Positions 63,603 through 64,000 of a stretch of 64,000 nucleotides of DNA are shown one piece after another. How positions within the stretch are numbered: position 1 is the stretch's first letter; each line of letters begins with the position of its first letter. Position numbers and translations under genes: made by a program. This stretch comes from Methylocaldum sp. 14B (GTDB lineage Bacteria > Pseudomonadota > Gammaproteobacteria > Methylococcales > Methylococcaceae), in the NCBI RefSeq assembly GCF_002005105.1, contig NZ_MSCV01000027.1:24635-88634 (forward strand). The letters are read 5' to 3'. Below the pieces are notes generated by a model. The model saw only the letters and a list, made by a program, of their open reading frames with translations, searched no databases and was not told the DNA's origin.

Positions 63603-64000
63603 ATGTTAAACGTATTTAACTTTCGCGATACCTTGATCGAAGGGTATCGCACCTTCTCTCGCAGTTTTGTTCGAATCGAAGTCACCGATATCCGCGATGA
63701 AGTCGAGCGGCAATATGCAGAAGGCCGTTATTGGCCGGAGCCACTCATCCAGATCAACCCGAACTATCAGCGCAAAGGGACTGTCCAGCAACTCGCTGCA
63801 GAAGGACTTCTCCATAAGGTCTGTGCAGAGATATTTCAAATCGGGAAGACTGAAGGACAAGTCCTGCCGTTACAGCTTTACGCCCACCAGATGCAAGCAA
63901 TTGCCAAGGGCCAAAATCGGCAAAGCTATGTCGTCACAACCGGCACCGGTTCGGGCAAGTCGCTTTCGTTTTTCATCCCGGTGATTGATCGGATACTTAA
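63603..64000 (+). CDS. DEAD/DEAH-box helicase, N-terminal part (runs off the right edge)
   Basis: From the ATG at 63603 a frame stays open for 132 codons to the end of the window. It begins MLNVFNFRDTLIEGYRTFSR. After about 85 residues a Q-motif-like LPLQLYAHQMQAIAKGQNRQ precedes Walker A, VVTTGTGSGKSLSFFIPVID. Helicases that open this way tend to be large proteins, several with a C-terminal DUF1998, encoded in phage-defence loci. The position just after a toxin-antitoxin pair agrees with that. Only the first helicase motifs are visible, so the system cannot be named. Confidence 0.75.
   Translation, partial: MLNVFNFRDTLIEGYRTFSRSFVRIEVTDIRDEVERQYAEGRYWPEPLIQINPNYQRKGTVQQLAAEGLLHKVCAEIFQIGKTEGQVLPLQLYAHQMQAIAKGQNRQSYVVTTGTGSGKSLSFFIPVIDRIL

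Overview
The window looks like chromosomal DNA of a gammaproteobacterium, most probably a methanotroph of the Methylococcaceae. The housekeeping gene orders smc-zipA-ligA and tig-clpP-clpX-lon-hupB-ppiD are gammaproteobacterial. A sterol-synthesis cluster that includes a CYP51-ferredoxin fusion, a trait known from Methylococcus capsulatus, points to methanotrophs. No methane-oxidation gene lies in the window, so the family assignment is an inference.

Layout. 1-9.3 kb: an anti-sigma/STAS pair, a gamma-glutamylcyclotransferase-like protein, a methyltransferase, a redoxin with an Asp-box lipoprotein, a lone receiver domain, then a same-strand group (flavin oxidoreductase, SRPBCC protein, short LOV photoreceptor, RatA/COQ10-like protein) and an MBL-hydrolase remnant. 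9.3-9.5 kb: a strong candidate for an unannotated small RNA with its own promoter, three hairpins and a terminator. 10-17 kb: ligA, zipA and smc, with queF diverging from smc. 17-27 kb: a methyltransferase, a lipoprotein, a polysaccharide deacetylase, two very large carbohydrate-active enzymes (discoidin-type and GH94-type) and a class II aldolase. 27-36.4 kb: tRNA-Leu, tig, clpP, clpX, lon, hupB, tRNA-Val, tRNA-Asp and ppiD, a protein quality-control block. 36.4-42 kb: a DUF4124-TraB protein, a GT4 glycosyltransferase with a debranching-type glucosidase, and a DUF72 protein.

42.2-50.0 kb is the centrepiece, a compact divergent sterol cluster. Squalene monooxygenase-like, oxidosqualene cyclase and NTF2-like genes lie on the minus strand. 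CYP51-ferredoxin and a DHCR24-like FAD reductase lie on the plus strand. A near-perfect palindrome sits between the two divergent units. Together the genes would take squalene through epoxidation, cyclisation, C-14 demethylation and side-chain reduction. The NTF2-like protein has no assigned role.

50-64 kb is accessory. It holds a decayed tyrosine integrase, an internally deleted IS3-family element, two YVTN-propeller/phosphoesterase paralogues, a TonB receptor, an MFS transporter, several palindromic MITE-like elements, a VapBC module, and the start of a large helicase that runs off the right edge. A structured repeat of about 148 bp with five hairpins occurs twice, at 2.6 kb and 55.2 kb.
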